Below the pieces are notes generated by a model. It searched no databases. It was not told the DNA's origin and was given only the letters and a program-made list of their open reading frames with translations. From contig NC_030990.1 in the NCBI RefSeq assembly GCF_000149955.1, positions 2,276,502 through 2,340,501 of the forward strand: 64,000 nucleotides of DNA, given 5' to 3'. Each line of letters begins with the position of its first letter. Position 1 is the first letter of the stretch. This stretch comes from Fusarium oxysporum f. sp. lycopersici 4287. Lineage: Eukaryota; Ascomycota; Sordariomycetes; Hypocreales; Nectriaceae. Position numbers and translations under genes: made by a program. Below, in pieces: positions 11,200-22,032 of this stretch.

Positions 11200-12307
11200 C
11201 TCACCCAGGCCTGTTCCTCAAGCAAGTCGCAAATCGTAGAGCAATATCTCAGATTGGGATATGATTCGTGGAAGAAGGTACCAGATTTGTCGAGACAGTG
11301 TTGAGTGAGCTTTACGCAGAAAATAGCCCAGAGAGATATCTCCAGCATATCAAGTGTTCCACAGTGTTAATTGAATTCGATAGCAATAGTCGTCTTGTTC
11401 TCCAGGAAACAATAAGCAGGGCTCGCGTGGGGATAGCGTCCTTCCTCACCATAAATTGCTATATCCATGAGATGTATTAAATCTTGGACGGAGGTAGCAC
11501 CCAGAATTCTGTAAATCCTATGGCGATACTTCGTTTCCCCAGGTCTCCTGGGTGGGGTAGAAGCTCCAGTAGTTTCCGTTCAGGCGAAAGGCGATTATTC
11601 CAAGGGTCCTCAACCTCGACTGCGGACAGCATCTCAGCCTGGAGATCATTGGCATCGTCCCTAGCAAGATTATTATACTGCAACCCTAGTGAATAGAGTG
11701 AGTTAGGCCCACAGTGAGCAGGATGAATATCACTCAACAGCGGGTCTACAAGCCAAAGCATGGATGCGATGGCCTTCATCGAGTCCAGGCTGACGAGATG
11801 CTTCGGTATAAACACTTTCACCACTAGGCGTGTCTCTGCATTGGGAACAGTAAGGAACCCCTTGGTCATGATGTCAATGGCTGTCTTTGAGTCCGTTCCC
11901 GGAATAAAAGTCTCAGGGCGGAAAGGGGGGGATTTCGACCTCAGACCGACCCATTCATAATCTTTGCATTGATGTTCGTTGATGAGTCCATCGTATTCCA
12001 CTGTCCAAGACTCGAGTTCATTCTTGACCATTAAGCCTCTCTGAGGGTTGGCCGTTGCGAGATTACTGGCATGTAGCGCCATCTCTAACTGATCGATAGC
12101 CCATTGTGCTCGAAGAAGATGCTCTCGAGATTGATAGCGGTGATCTTTTGCATTACCTGGAAACCTGAAACACCCAGTAGGGGGGAAAGGCAGTGGTCTG
12201 CATGGATGATTAGGATACTCGCCGTGCCTAATATCAACTCCGTCAGCTGGATTGTGGCAAACTGCAAGGAGAAATCCAAGTTGCCCTTGAAAGGTTATGG
12301 AAGTCAT
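11148..12307 (-). pseudogene. Amidoligase-like gene, upstream copy, degraded
   Basis: The frame 12307-11477 (276 codons) matches the amidoligase family in outline: WTVEYDGLI, YEWVGLRSKSPPF, then a helix with LVDPLLSDIHPAHC. The frame then shifts, and a second frame (about 11520-11148) supplies the C-terminal part with AIEFN, a stop codon, and HCGTLD. Family members have a Gln at that position (EF[R/N]QH), so the TAA at about 11368 is consistent with one C-to-T change. The expected ELE motif near the start reads QLG, the E before the SP motif is Arg, and the HxH position reads KVF. Both the catalytic residues and the frame thus appear lost. A GTGAGT at 11204 could once have been a donor. It may be an old tandem duplicate of the copy at 9660-11199, or the first half of a former fusion gene. 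Confidence 0.55.
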
Positions 12308-12778
12308 GGCGGCTTCAAGAAACTACCTCGGTCTCCCTTTGAAAGGACCTTACCATGTATGATTTGTTCGATGAAGGAATTTGTTGTCGTATCTCTTCGC
12401 AATTATCTTGCAGAGCTAGGTACACAACTAGGGTTTAATGGGGGAAAGAATGATGAATTTGGAATAAATGAGAATTATATAGTCGCAGCAGCAAGTCCGG
12501 GACAATGCTGAAAATTTTCTTGTTTCTCACAAACAGCAGCAGTGATCCGTCACCTGTTCTCCAGTCACACCCAGAACATGACGTGTCTTGTTGAACAGTG
12601 GCTGTTTGCTCTCGGTAGATCTAAAGCCCAAGCTGGGTCTTTTGTCACTGGTAAAGATATTGTGGGATGTCACATTGAAGAGTTCGAAAAGTGCCAACGC
12701 GTGTTATCATTAGGTCAATATGCCATTCCGTTGTATTGAAGGATGACCTCATCCTGTGCGGATGCGTCTGGGCCTAAT
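12308..12778. other. Intergenic: upstream of amidoligase relic, 3' flank of TBC gene
   Basis: This is a spacer between two minus-strand loci. Short frames only; nothing recognised. Confidence 0.5.
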
Positions 12779-15217
12779 CTACTCTTTTGTCTTCTCTTCC
12801 TGTGCGGCGTTCTTGAGTTTCTTCAGAGGCTCCAGGCCAAATATCTCATCTGAGTTCAAAGGGTTTCGACTCTCAGTGACTTCGCCGAATAGGAAGGCAT
12901 TCTTCTCGCGGCTTACGCTGTTTGACATCTTTTTCTTATGCTGGGGCGGTGGTGACTTGTTAGACGCTGGGGACGCTTTTGAAGACCCCGACTCGTCTGG
13001 CTCCAGCATCCAGGAGAAAGACGACTGCGCCAATGTTGAACGAGTAGGGACAGGAGCTGGCCGTGACGGAGCCAATGAGTTTGCAGATTTGCCATCGTCG
13101 TGCGCGACTATGTCCATACGATCAGAGCTAGGAGGGCGTGCTGATTCGCTCTCGGGGGATTTCTTCGATTCGGATATCTGAAGAGCCGAGATATCAACCT
13201 CTGTAGATGCCACTGACACAGGCTCAGGCTGAACGATAGTTGTTTCAGCTACAGCCACTTCCTGTGGGCTGTCCTCGGGTGGTGGAGATTGCAACGCCGG
13301 GACTTCCATAGAAGAATCGTCCAAGTAAATCTTGACAAACTGCACCTTGGCCGCCGCAATCTCGATAAGCTCGAGGCTTTTAGCCTTGTCGTCGAGATTC
13401 GAGGCAGATATAGCTTTGAGGTTATCGACCGTCTCATCAAGCATTGCGGCAAGTTGCTGATTCCGCCTCTCCAATGCCACCAGGCTCCGGGCTGATTCTT
13501 GGTCGTTTACCAGAGGTTGCGGAGATCTAGGTGCCGATCTGGCCTCGTTGAGATTTCGTTTAATCTCTCCCATAGCATCTCGTACGGCTTGGTTGATACC
13601 CAGTTTTTCGCCTCTTTCATAAACTCCTTTGGCTCCTTTGGCGGCTCCCTGAAACAAAGCCTCCATGCCACCCTGTTGTTGAAGGAAGCGCGATGGGGAT
13701 GATATTTGTGGCCTTGGGCCTGGCCCTCTATGCTTAAAAGAGTTGAAACCACGAAAGCTCGGAGTGCCTGCTCGCGAGGTCTGCGGTGGAGAAGATAATG
13801 TCGGCATCTTTCCAGTGTATTTCATAATCAGCGATGATCCTCCAGATGGTGAGAGATGGTCCCTCAGGTACAGAGCATCATCGACAAATGTATGAGGACC
13901 GTGAGCCCCCGATGGAGGAGGGTATTTGAGAAGTAATTGAAGGCAAACAGAATAATCGGCTTCTAATACTAAGAAGGGCGTTAGCCAGGAAGCATACTTT
14001 GTCCAAGTAACTTACAATCCCACCGAATTCTAATCAGCATAGCAACACAAATGAGATCTATGAGTTCCAGGGTTGGATCGACAGCAAAGATAGTATCCCA
14101 AAGTACCAAAAACTGCTCAAAGGGGAATTCTCTGCTGAAGAGTAGCCGAATCCACCGACTTAGGTATTCTGACGTCAGTGACGACGTTAGGATAGGTGCA
14201 TGGGTTAATACTTACATGAGAAAGATTTGTGGTAAGATTTCAATGTTAGTTAGATGAGTAGCTAGTTCCGGGTCAACTTTCTGTAGGCAGACTTCGTGGA
14301 TGAATCTGCTTCGTTCAACAATCGCAGAGCTTTGTTCTGCGAACTTGGGAGGCCGTAAAGAATTTCCTGGTGCTGGAATAACATCCTTAACCTCGTAAAA
14401 CGATTGGGCGCGTTCCATAAGTTTTGAGAACAGGACAAAGGCATCATGCTCGATGAAAGAGTGGTCGAGAGTTTTGACAAGAGCATCATCCAGAGGAATC
14501 TCTTCTGGTAAAGTCGTTGGATCCACGGCATCCCGCTCAATGACATGTAGAATAGGCGCAAGCAATTCATGCATACCCTGCCGGTAGCCACCTCGCTCAG
14601 GATTTAGTTTACAGTACATAAACAGGATATCCAAGATAATTGACTGGGTCTGGTCTTCATGGTATGAAGCTTCGTCGGGGAGTCGCTGAACGTCTTGCTG
14701 GATCTCAGCACGGACAACCTCATCTTGACGAATCGTATTCCATGGAGACTTTACATATAAATCAGTTAAATGGTTACGTTCCAGTTTGGTCGGCCTTACA
14801 CTGGGGTCCTCTGTCAAAGGATCGATGTTCAGCTCTGCAAGAGCTTCTGGGTGTTTTATATACTTGAGGAAGTGATCCCGTTTCTCAGCGTAGAGCTTTC
14901 TTTCATCGTCCAAAACTTGGGACCAGCTCAGCCCTTCAGCAGCAGTAGAAAGAAGAAAAGTCTTAGGTAAGGGTTTAGTAGTGGACGTCAGTCAATGGGC
15001 ATAGGTGAACATACCTTCCAACAAAGAGAACGGCATCCTGATATGCATGGACTTGCGGGACCATTATACCGAACAGCACGTCGAAGATCACCAAGGTGCG
15101 CACCTTGGGATTGTGTCTCACGCCATCTCGAACTACGTAGGGATGCTCTGGTCAGTCGAAGTATTATTTGTTGTCGCTAATAGGCGCAACATACAGGGAC
15201 TCTTGGAGGGGTCTCAT
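12779..15217 (-). CDS. TBC-domain Rab GTPase-activating protein, TBC1D5-like
   Basis: There are five exons: 15217-15195, 15147-15015, 14961-14216, 14158-14016 and 13968-12779 (introns of 48, 53, 57 and 47 bp). All phases agree and give 744 aa. Two acceptors are AAG. The TBC domain covers about residues 10-350. It opens with SLRSSRWRETQ and RSLCWKTFLL, has the TBC1D5-type QGMHELLAPI and a conserved EHDAF, and then IRWIRLLFSREFP with LVLWDTIFA. A Ser/Pro-rich, largely disordered tail of about 390 residues follows, with a coiled-coil-like stretch near residues 460-510. TBC1D5 relatives act on Rab7 at late endosomes and bind retromer; that role is inferred. The catalytic Arg and Gln finger motifs should be checked by alignment. 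It is divergent from the LAA2-like gene. Confidence 0.88.
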
Positions 15218-15728
15218 GATGCCTGGCTGCACCAAAAGAAGAGTATAAGGCCAGTTCACCGGCTTTTCAAACAAGGCCTGAACTGAGAGTAACAACGTTG
15301 TGTGTAGACTACGGCACTGTAAAGTTGATGGCGGAGGATGGACGGAAACCTTGATTTAACGTTAACGTAGTTGAGGTACCAGCTAACGTGTCGGCGCTTC
15401 AGGTTCAATTGGGTCTTCGCCTCAATAGCTCGGCCCCACTTCCTCACTATCTTGCCCTGGACTGCTTATACTGGACTCCGCTGCGCCGACGCTCAGACTG
15501 CGGTACTGAGGATCCAATGACCCCGGGACGTTGGGCAGCTCAGGGGCTGACCGCCAAACAAATAGCATCATGTCACCACTACCTCCAACTAACCTGAGGT
15601 TATCTTCGAATTCCACGACGCCGCTCAGCTCACCTCTCTGACGCCTCTCTTTAAGCCTCATCCCTGCCCTTATAAAGCGCATCTTGTGAAACGTGCTCAC
15701 GAAGTAATGCACTATTAGGCGATGCACT
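15218..15728. promoter_or_regulatory. Divergent promoter between TBC1D5-like and LAA2-like genes
   Basis: This 511-bp spacer sits between oppositely oriented start codons. Overlapping short frames are present on both strands but look like chance. Confidence 0.4.
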
Positions 15729-17696
15729 ATGTCTGCAGATCTCTTTGCCGAGTTCAATAGTCTCTCAAATAACTCAGCGCCTGCTCCTGGTCAGCAGCAA
15801 CAGCAACAGGCCACTCCTTTTCAAACTCAAGCTCAGCAACAACCGGAACCTCTCCAACGGGCAGCAACACAGGACCTTTTTGGTCTGTTAGGCAACACTA
15901 GCAATGTCTCTTCTGCGAAAACCCATCCATGGCCAGCCTTTGAATCCCAATCAAGTGCGCATAGCGCATGGGGAAGTGCCTCAGTACCGTCGAAGCCGGC
16001 GGAGACAAATGACGACGATGATGGATGGGGAGATTTTGAAGTCGCCGAGCCTTCACAACCTGCAACAGTCAATGCGACTCCTGTTCAGACCTTGAGTCCT
16101 GCACCATTTTCTGCATCAGGTTGGGGTTCAGCCGCAAATGCACCCCCAAACTCAGCAAACTCATCGTCAATACCATGGCCCAAGCCAGACCCAAGTTCGG
16201 CTGCAGCTGTAGCCCAACGAGTGCCTGGAGTGAAACAGCAACCGCCAACTCGAGTTGTGAGAGCGTCGACCATGGACCTATTATCCAACAGTCTTGTCGA
16301 TATAGGAGGAGCTTCGAAGCCCGCTAGTGCCCCGAAAGCCCAGCCCTCTGGAACACAGTCACGGTTTACGCAAGAATGGAGACAGCCAACAGTTGATCAG
16401 GAGCCGCAACAGCGGATGAAAGCGAAACTCAAGCCTTCGGCACAACAAGATCCCAGTGTAATATTTGATGCTGAGGACTTTGAGCTTCAGGTTGCTGAAG
16501 GTGAAGATGATGACGATGACGATGATGAGTTTGGAGACTTCGAAAGTGTCCCTCCTCCGGTGGCGATGAAAATGGCACCTGCAATTACTGCCCAAGAACC
16601 ACCACCCGCTCCTCCATCAATGGATCTTCTTTCTTTAGACGAACCAGCTCCCGCTCCATCGCAAACAACAAAAAAGCCACCGCCCACCAAGCTTCTCGGG
16701 CCTCTTGCTTTTGGTGCCACTGCTACGAATTATCCCCAGGCACCAAAATCACCCTCCTTCCAGGATCGTAACCCTTTCCCAGAGTTAGCTATTAAAACGC
16801 CTACTTTTGAAGAACCAAAACCTGTTAAGAAACCGAAGGAAGAAACACCCACCACAGCATGGCCATCCTTTGAAAGTCCGAAGGGCGCCAATCTTGCTGA
16901 AACCAAGTATCAAGATGATGAGTGGGATGCTTGGGACGATTTTACTGCCTCCGATAATAAGAAAGCAAACGCCAGCACAGGAAAAGCACCGGAGGGTTGG
17001 GATTGGGACGCAGTTGATAATGTTCAACCATCACATAAGGAATCCCAGGATGATGCTCCTCCACCAATCAATGTCCCACCTCCCTCGGTCATCCTGTCTG
17101 CATTCCCTGATCTTCTCAACTCAGGTACAGCTTTCTTCAAGCCTATGTCAGGCCACAGCACATCAATCAAACAGCGAATCTTATCGGATCCCAAAGCTGC
17201 AGAATTCCTGCGTGGTTATATCCTTTTAGCAACAACTGCCGCGCGAGTTATTGCTGGCCGTAAACAACGATGGCATCGGGATAAGATTTTAGCAAAAAGC
17301 ATGTCCATCTCCGCTGCGGGAAGCAAGGGTATGAAACTTGCAGGAGTTGACAAGACACAGGCTGCACGTGAAGATCGTGAGGCCGCTGATGTGGTCGCTG
17401 TATGGCGCGAGCAGGTTGGTCGCCTGCGATCTGCAGTTGCTGCGGCCAAGTCTGTCGATAAGAACCTGTCACTTCAGGTCCCTGAGATTAGCGAGAACAT
17501 GCAAGTGCATACAGCCAAGATGGTACCGACAGCACCAAGAGCTTGTATTATCTGCGGTCTGAAGAGAGACGAGAGAGTAGCCAAAGTAGATTACGAAGTT
17601 GAGGATAGCTTTGGGGAATGGTGGCTAGACCACTGGGGACACAAGGCGTGCAAGAACTTCTGGATAGAGCATGAGCAAAAGCTAAGACAACGATGA
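15729..17696 (+). CDS. AP-1 accessory protein, LAA2-like (DUF5102)
   Basis: This is a single-exon gene of 655 residues. The N-terminal two thirds are disordered and rich in Gln, Pro and Ala. They carry repeated acidic aromatic motifs: DGWGDFEV near residue 100, DEFGDFESV near 265 after a run of Asp, DEWDAWDDF near 400, and EGWDWDAVD. Motifs of this type bind clathrin-adaptor ear domains. The C-terminal 200 residues are a conserved globular module ending in CIICGLKRDERV, then EDSFGEWW and HWGHKACKNFW, which matches the fungal YBL010C/LAA2 type. In yeast Laa2 links Laa1 to AP-1 in clathrin traffic at the trans-Golgi. The name is based on recognition of the C-terminal pattern and has not been searched. 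Confidence 0.65.
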   Translation: MSADLFAEFNSLSNNSAPAPGQQQQQQATPFQTQAQQQPEPLQRAATQDLFGLLGNTSNVSSAKTHPWPAFESQSSAHSAWGSASVPSKPAETNDDDDGWGDFEVAEPSQPATVNATPVQTLSPAPFSASGWGSAANAPPNSANSSSIPWPKPDPSSAAAVAQRVPGVKQQPPTRVVRASTMDLLSNSLVDIGGASKPASAPKAQPSGTQSRFTQEWRQPTVDQEPQQRMKAKLKPSAQQDPSVIFDAEDFELQVAEGEDDDDDDDEFGDFESVPPPVAMKMAPAITAQEPPPAPPSMDLLSLDEPAPAPSQTTKKPPPTKLLGPLAFGATATNYPQAPKSPSFQDRNPFPELAIKTPTFEEPKPVKKPKEETPTTAWPSFESPKGANLAETKYQDDEWDAWDDFTASDNKKANASTGKAPEGWDWDAVDNVQPSHKESQDDAPPPINVPPPSVILSAFPDLLNSGTAFFKPMSGHSTSIKQRILSDPKAAEFLRGYILLATTAARVIAGRKQRWHRDKILAKSMSISAAGSKGMKLAGVDKTQAAREDREAADVVAVWREQVGRLRSAVAAAKSVDKNLSLQVPEISENMQVHTAKMVPTAPRACIICGLKRDERVAKVDYEVEDSFGEWWLDHWGHKACKNFWIEHEQKLRQR

Positions 17697-20371
17697 GAGG
17701 AGCGAATGTTAATATGTAGTCAAAGTATCATTGGAAATTCTCGTCTTTGACAGTCGATGCTGCTTCTCTATCGATACATCGCAAAGGCAATATATGAGAT
17801 CACTTGGCACGATGTTACTCACGGCAATACTCACTTGCAAGTTCCACGGTGACTATGTGCACTACACGACAGGTGCTTGAGGTTGTCAACCGTGATACTT
17901 GGTGATTTTTTGCTGCATTACTCCACCAGCTGTGGACATCCAACAACCAATCCCAGAGACAGGAGTTGCAGGTGGGTGATATAAAGTGTAATAAGCATCA
18001 CTTATTAATCCCTGCCACAATGCGTTCGTGCATTTCGAGCGACTGTGTGATGGAAAGGCATTGGCTATGGATTATCTGTGCTGCAGAATAACAAGCAAGC
18101 CGGCACGTTGTTAACGACTTGCGGGAGCGGCCGTTGTACAGCTTTCGAGCTGGGGGGAAATACCGCTGTAGCCGAAGGCGAAGAGATTGATTCTTTGAGA
18201 AGAATAGGAGGATAGTCAAGATATACTAATATTTCATCGCTATCGGTGGCGTGTTTCAACATCGGCCAAACTAAAGCTGCAGCTCCCTGTTGATTATCAC
18301 GAAGAATGTCCAATGAGGTTGCGAAACTTAACCTTTGATCTGCCATTGGGTTTTCTTCAACACCGCATCACGGTGATATGATAGTCGAGATGCTCTCGCC
18401 CACGAAGATCTTCTCGTTCCTTTGTCCTCCCTGTACTTGGCATCATTGTTATGCATCTAGTATCAGCCCGATAGAGCGATCAATGGAACAATGCAGCGCT
18501 GATCGGCTGTGGGCGATTACAAAAGACACAAAGTCAATGCTCACCTCCGTGGCCCACTCCGGCCCGTGTGGGTGTGCTGAAAAACTCCCGAGTGACCAGG
18601 TTGCCAGGGAGTGTGTTGGCTTCGGAATTGGTGGGCAGAAGGGAAGGGAAAGATGCCAGGAACTTGGGATGTTCGCTTGATTCCCAGAGAGGATTAGTGG
18701 AATATGCCAAGAAATCCTGACTTTCCACTGACATTGTGTGTGTGACACGGCTATTGTGAAATCGAAGACAACCACGCTTAGCATGAGACCTGTCTGTCTA
18801 CCTCAGCCTCATTCCTAACTGTCAGTTCTGTTCTCGACATTACCAACGTGTATAGCTTTGACCTACCTATACTACGAAACCAGGAATATATCATCAATTT
18901 AAAGCTCTCTTGCCCTAACATTGAAGGGAGGGGTTGAGCATTATCGTAATCGTTCGTGCCTGTCCCGTCAGTTATGGCTACGACCTAACGGCGGCGTTGT
19001 GGGACATAGATACCCTCCCACTAATCTCTCAGATAATTCTAGTAGGTAAGGTAAGGTATAGTAGCTAGAGTAGTCAGTATATAAGAGCTTGGATATCCTG
19101 ATTCTAGGTGTTTGCTCCCTTGTAACAAGAAAACTTTGAGATTGAAGTGTTGAGCTCGTCTTCGACAGAGCTAACAATGGATATATGCCCACAAAAGAAG
19201 TGTTTCTTACCTTGAGTTGGGTCCATGCATGGGTGTGGGTATCAAAGCTTCGGTACTTTCCTTTCAGGTATATCTTCCCCTCACCTACGTGACAATGTAA
19301 CAGTAAATATATAAAGGCTGCGAAGGCAAGACTGATTAGAGTACTTGTTTCACAAGTGTCTTATCGCTTCTATGTTCTTTCCCCTCCATGTGTTGCCTGT
19401 CTTACTCCACTCCGTTTACGGGCTCCTACTGCCACAATAGGTACTAGACAAAGGCACTGCACCTAGGTTTTAGCTGCTTGGTTGGCAGGTACAACTGGAA
19501 CACTCCTTCTGTGTGGTCAGTGGTCTGTCGCTCGTGGTTTTTAGCTGTCTTAGGTTGGTTCTGGCCCTGGCCATCCAATTGCTTTACCTTACAATAGGTG
19601 CAATACCTTAGCCTAGGTGCCTTGGGTTAGTAGCTAGCCCATGATTTCCAGCTCTTTTTCCTCTTCTTCTATCCTTCACCCAACTTACATCTCTCTCACC
19701 TCACCTTTTCCTCGCCTTCACCACCTCTCTTCTTCCTTTCCCTCCCCTCCAGCTTTCTCACCCTCCTCCCGCTCTCCTCACATTTCCCTCTTTCTACCGT
19801 CGACTCTGCTTCGTCTACGGTACATTACATCAGCTGTTGACGCACGCCTCCCGCGCATCGTTCTGTAAGGTAGCCCACCCGCCCGCCACCGCCGCCGCCG
19901 CTTTCACAACCAGAGTGCTTGCGACCCTTGACCCCGCTATCCCGCTTCGCGTACACGACTGCAAGAAAAAACCACACTGCACCACCTCCCCATCTTCCTA
20001 CCCCCGCCTTCTCCAGCACACTTGGACGTCTTCGCAGTTTCCACAGCGTTGACGATAAGGTTAGTACACTCGTTATATTTCTGTCTTGTCTCTACCTGGG
20101 GAGATGCCCTTTTATATTATCATGAGGGCAAGGTACCTTGGATCTGCTCTTTCTTTGCCGTTTTCTACGGGCACCGGAAAATGAGAGAGGATCATGAGAC
20201 CCTTGATTTGCGCCTCCTACAAAGGTGCAATGGAAGAATATATCCCTGACAGCCTTTTAGAATCCGATCAGACATATCCTACCTCGTCTTTTTCGTCTCC
20301 TCCAAAACGTCCGCTTCCAACTCGAATCACGACTTCTTCTACACGTGTACCCCCGACCTAAATACTGCAAA
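17697..20371. other. Long intergenic region and 5' leader of KH gene
   Basis: These 2.7 kb contain no convincing gene. From about 19640 to 20040 the plus strand is strongly pyrimidine-rich, typical of a fungal promoter and 5' leader. Several ATGs lie upstream of the KH start, and a 5'-UTR intron is possible. A 93-codon minus-strand frame at 18065-18346 looks fairly protein-like but has no recognised domain. Confidence 0.5.
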
Positions 20372-21559
20372 ATGTCGGCACCTCAGGATTCTATTCCCCG
20401 GCAACGGAAGCGACATCCTCGATCAGATGGATCAGCTTAGAATGGATGACCGCCTTGGCCCTGATGGCGAACCCGCCCCCTAAGACGGACGAGGAGTATG
20501 CCCAGGCCCAGCTCACCCTTCGTGCGATTGTCTCTTCCAAGGAAGCCGGTGTCATTATTGGCAAGGGCGGCAAGAACGTTGCCGATCTTAGAGACGAGAC
20601 TGGCGTCAAGGCCGGCGTCAGCAAAGTTGTGCAGGGTGTTCATGACCGTGTTCTGACCATCACCGGCGGTTGCGACGCTATTTCTCGAGCCTACGCGATT
20701 GTCGCTCGCGCTCTGCTCGAAGGTGCCCCCGCTATGGGCATGGGAGGTGTAGTTCAAAGCAACGGTACCCATCGTATGTGACGATTTCTGCCAAAGGCAA
20801 TCGAACTTTGGAATGCCCGCTAACTTAAGTTTCAGCAATTAAGCTCCTCATCTCACACAACCAGATGGGAACCATCATTGGAAGACAAGGTCTTAAGATC
20901 AAGCACATCCAGGATGCTTCTGGAGTCCGTATGGTTGCCCAGAAGGAGATGCTCCCTCAATCCACTGAGAGAATAGTCGAAGTTCAGGGTACTCCCGAGG
21001 GTATTCAGCGCGCTATCTGGGAAATTTGCAAGTGCTTGGTTGATGATTGGCAACGAGGCACTGGCACCGTCCTCTACAACCCTGTTGTCCGTACTCAGCC
21101 ATCCGGCAGCGGAAACGCCAGCGGTGGTGCAGGATTCAGCCAAGGGTCCGGTAGAAGCGATTATGGTGGTAGCCCTCGTGTCATGCGAACAGGCAACGGC
21201 GCCGATTTCAGCAACGGTAACTCAAGGCCGTACAACCGCCGGTCCGACTCTGACGCAGCCCTTCGAGGCCCGCCAACACATGATGAGAATGGTGAGGAGA
21301 TCCAGACTCAAAACATTAGCATCCCCGCGGACATGGTTGGCTGCATCATTGGTCGTGCTGGTAGCAAGATTAGCGAGATCCGAAAGACATCTGGCGCCCG
21401 TATCTCTATTGCCAAGGTAAGCAATTTTCTCCTTGTCCCCCCCTTTTCATCTTGAGCACGAGTGAACATAGCTGATCGCGTGAACCACAGGCACCTCACG
21501 ACGAGACTGGTGAGCGCATGTTTACCATCATGGGCACCGCCAAGGCCAACGAATCGGAA
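20372..21559 (+). CDS. KH-domain RNA-binding protein (PCBP/hnRNP K type), 3' end in gap
   Basis: Three KH domains are visible. KH1 has VIIGKGGKNVADLRDETG, KH2 has GTIIGRQGLKIKHIQDASG and KH3 has GCIIGRAGSKISEIRKTSG. Exon boundaries are clear: the first coding block ends at 20773 (intron 20774-20835), exon 2 is 20836-21416, intron 21417-21490, and exon 3 starts at 21491 and runs into the gap. The expected start is the ATG at 20372 (MSAPQDSIP). From there, however, the family sequence (GNGSDILDQMDQLRMDD, then PKTDEEYAQ) is reached only by two +1 shifts, near 20396-20399 and near 20494. Without them an internal ATG at 20446 opens the KH frame. Relatives are poly(C)-binding mRNA regulators (S. 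pombe Rnc1, yeast Pbp2). Only the last few tens of residues should be missing. Confidence 0.85.
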
Positions 21560-22032
21560 NNNNNNNNNNNNNNNNNNNNNNNNNNNNNNNNNNNNNNNNN
21601 NNNNNNNNNNNNNNNNNNNNNNNNNNNNNNNNNNNNNNNNNNNNNNNNNNNNNNNNNNNNNNNNNNNNNNNNNNNNNNNNNNNNNNNNNNNNNNNNNNNN
21701 NNNNNNNNNNNNNNNNNNNNNNNNNNNNNNNNNNNNNNNNNNNNNNNNNNNNNNNNNNNNNNNNNNNNNNNNNNNNNNNNNNNNNNNNNNNNNNNNNNNN
21801 NNNNNNNNNNNNNNNNNNNNNNNNNNNNNNNNNNNNNNNNNNNNNNNNNNNNNNNNNNNNNNNNNNNNNNNNNNNNNNNNNNNNNNNNNNNNNNNNNNNN
21901 NNNNNNNNNNNNNNNNNNNNNNNNNNNNNNNNNNNNNNNNNNNNNNNNNNNNNNNNNNNNNNNNNNNNNNNNNNNNNNNNNNNNNNNNNNNNNNNNNNNN
22001 NNNNNNNNNNNNNNNNNNNNNNNNNNNNNNNN
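21560..22032. other. Assembly gap (473 N)
   Basis: This is a run of undetermined bases. It interrupts the KH gene inside its third KH domain region, so the stop codon and the 3' UTR start are not visible. Confidence 0.99.

Noticed and set aside
18065..18346. 93-codon minus-strand frame with protein-like composition
   Set aside because: No domain, no splice partners, and it lies in a long intergenic region; kept only as a note.
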